Positions 13,993 through 15,158 of a DNA stretch of 15,158 bases are shown here, in pieces (the stretch's first letter is position 1; the number at the start of each line of letters is the position of its first letter). Origin of the DNA: Rickettsiales bacterium. Its GTDB lineage: Bacteria > Pseudomonadota > Alphaproteobacteria > Rickettsiales > UBA998. The stretch lies in contig JAIEPI010000164.1 in the NCBI GenBank assembly GCA_019749855.1, positions 1 to 15,158 of the forward strand, read 5' to 3'. A program made the position numbers and the translations under genes. The notes below the pieces were generated by a model. It did not search any database and was not told the origin of the DNA. It saw only the letters and a program-made list of their open reading frames with translations.

Positions 13993-15158
13993 ATGACTGC
14001 TCAGCCGTTTACGCCTGCCGATCTTGTTGATCACTCCCTGCTCGCTAACGCAATCCGCGCCCTCAGCATGGATGCGGTGGAAGCTGCTAAATCCGGCCAT
14101 CCGGGCATGCCATTGGGCATGGCGGATGTCGCCACCGTCTTGTGGGGCGACGTCATGAAATATGACCCCGCGGCGCCACACTGGCCCGACCGTGATCGCT
14201 TTGTGCTTTCCGCAGGGCATGGGTCTATGCTGCTCTATTCGCTGCTTTATCTCACCGGATTTGCGGATATAACCCTCGATGAAATCAAGCGTTTTCGCCA
14301 AATTGGTTCACGCACGGCGGGACATCCCGAGTTCGGCCATGCCGCTGGGATCGAGACGACGACTGGGCCGCTCGGACAGGGCATTGCCAATGCTGTAGGC
14401 ATGGCGCTCGCTGAACGCCTAATGCAGGAGCGCTTTGGCGAGGCGATCGTCAACCACTACACCTATGCGCTGGCCGGCGATGGCTGCCTGATGGAAGGCA
14501 TCAGCCATGAAGCGGCGTCGCTGGCCGGTCACCTCAAACTCAACAAGCTGATTGTTCTGTTTGATGATAACGGCATCTCTATTGATGGCCCAACCTCTCT
14601 TACCGTCAGCGACGACCATTGTGCGCGCTTTGCTGCGCAGGGCTGGAATACGCTACGCATTAATGGGCATGATCCGGTGGCGATTCTGGAGGCTCTCTAT
14701 AAAGCACGCTCCAGCGACAAACCGACCCTCATTGCCTGCCAGACCACCATCGCCTTTGGCGCCCCCACGAAGGCGGGTACTTCTGCCTCGCATGGCTCCC
14801 CCCTTGGCAAAGAAGAAATTGAAGGGACGCGCGCCGCATTGCATTGGCCGCACGCGCCATTCGTCATCCCGAGCGAGATATTGGCGAGCTGGCGTGAACT
14901 GGGGACACGCGCTACCCAGGAACATAAAAAATGGAAACAAAGCTTTGAAAAGCTTTCACAATCAGAGCGTACAGAATTTGAACGCTTAACCAGCGGAATG
15001 CTTCCGGTTGATTGGAGTCAGACGATTTTAGCCACCAAAAAACAATGGTGCGAGCAACCACGTCATGAGGCAACTCGCGTCTCCTCCAAGTTAGCGCTGG
15101 ATGTAATTTCAGCTTCATTGCCGGAATTAATTGGCGGCTCCGCCGATCTCACTGGCTC
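13993..15158 (+). CDS. tkt: Transketolase, N-terminal 388 residues (cut by window end)
   Basis: This thiamine-diphosphate enzyme moves two-carbon units between sugar phosphates in the pentose phosphate and Calvin-type pathways, in the cytosol. From the ATG at 13993, preceded by AAAGAG, the frame stays open to the window edge. The pyrophosphate-binding domain has SGHPGMPLGMA with His36, SAGHGSMLLY with His76, TTTGPLGQG (122-130), the diphosphate/magnesium motif from GDG (162-164) to Asn193 (LFDDN), and ASHGSPLG with His267. The pyrimidine-binding domain begins near 355 (ATRVSSKLALD) and is cut at GGSADLTG. DXS is excluded by the transketolase-specific His blocks. It diverges from the coiled-coil/zapA/6S cluster, an order also seen in other alphaproteobacteria, where gap and pgk often follow. 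Confidence 0.97.
   Translation, partial: MTAQPFTPADLVDHSLLANAIRALSMDAVEAAKSGHPGMPLGMADVATVLWGDVMKYDPAAPHWPDRDRFVLSAGHGSMLLYSLLYLTGFADITLDEIKRFRQIGSRTAGHPEFGHAAGIETTTGPLGQGIANAVGMALAERLMQERFGEAIVNHYTYALAGDGCLMEGISHEAASLAGHLKLNKLIVLFDDNGISIDGPTSLTVSDDHCARFAAQGWNTLRINGHDPVAILEALYKARSSDKPTLIACQTTIAFGAPTKAGTSASHGSPLGKEEIEGTRAALHWPHAPFVIPSEILASWRELGTRATQEHKKWKQSFEKLSQSERTEFERLTSGMLPVDWSQTILATKKQWCEQPRHEATRVSSKLALDVISASLPELIGGSADLTG

Overview
The window looks like chromosomal DNA of an alphaproteobacterium with balanced base composition. No single gene proves this. The arrangement does point there: rne diverging from an amidase-PBP1A-prfB operon, an RNase E whose S1 domain is split by a long charged insertion and which ends in a GWW motif, and a coiled-coil gene/zapA/6S RNA cluster diverging from tkt. 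There are no tRNA or rRNA genes, no phage or transposase genes and no CRISPR array. Most of it is housekeeping.

Region 1 (1-4525, minus strand) is a cell-wall operon that runs into a translation gene: amiC (periplasmic N-acetylmuramoyl-L-alanine amidase), mrcA (bifunctional PBP1A) and the 5' part of prfB (release factor 2). prfB carries the classical +1 programmed frameshift, with an internal Shine-Dalgarno-like AGGAGG, CTT and an in-frame TGA. Region 2 (4526-5022) is a 497-base divergent intergenic region that probably holds back-to-back promoters and a long structured rne leader. Region 3 (5023-7880) is rne, followed by a strong hairpin. Region 4 (7896-11330) has a class I/II aminotransferase on the minus strand, then a plus-strand pair: a BepA-like M48 metalloprotease with TPRs and a DsbA-family thiol oxidoreductase.

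Region 5 (11331-11815) holds no convincing gene. It carries two head-to-head palindromic G/C-rich repeats of one family and a separate 77-base palindromic repeat. Region 6 (11816-12616) is an OmpA-family envelope protein with a terminator, a 19-base inverted repeat and a minus-strand terminator. Region 7 (12617-13720, minus strand) is a cell-division cluster: a ZauP-like coiled-coil protein, ZapA, and 6S RNA whose promoter begins inside the end of zapA. Region 8 is a promoter region and the first 388 codons of tkt (transketolase), cut by the window end.

Themes: envelope construction and quality control (amiC, mrcA, M48 protease, DsbA-like protein, OmpA-like protein), RNA turnover and regulation (rne, 6S RNA), translation termination (prfB), Z-ring organisation (zapA and partner) and central carbon metabolism (tkt). 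I did not find a clearly undescribed system. The best leads are the rne leader, the ZapA-linked coiled-coil protein and the clustered palindromic repeats.
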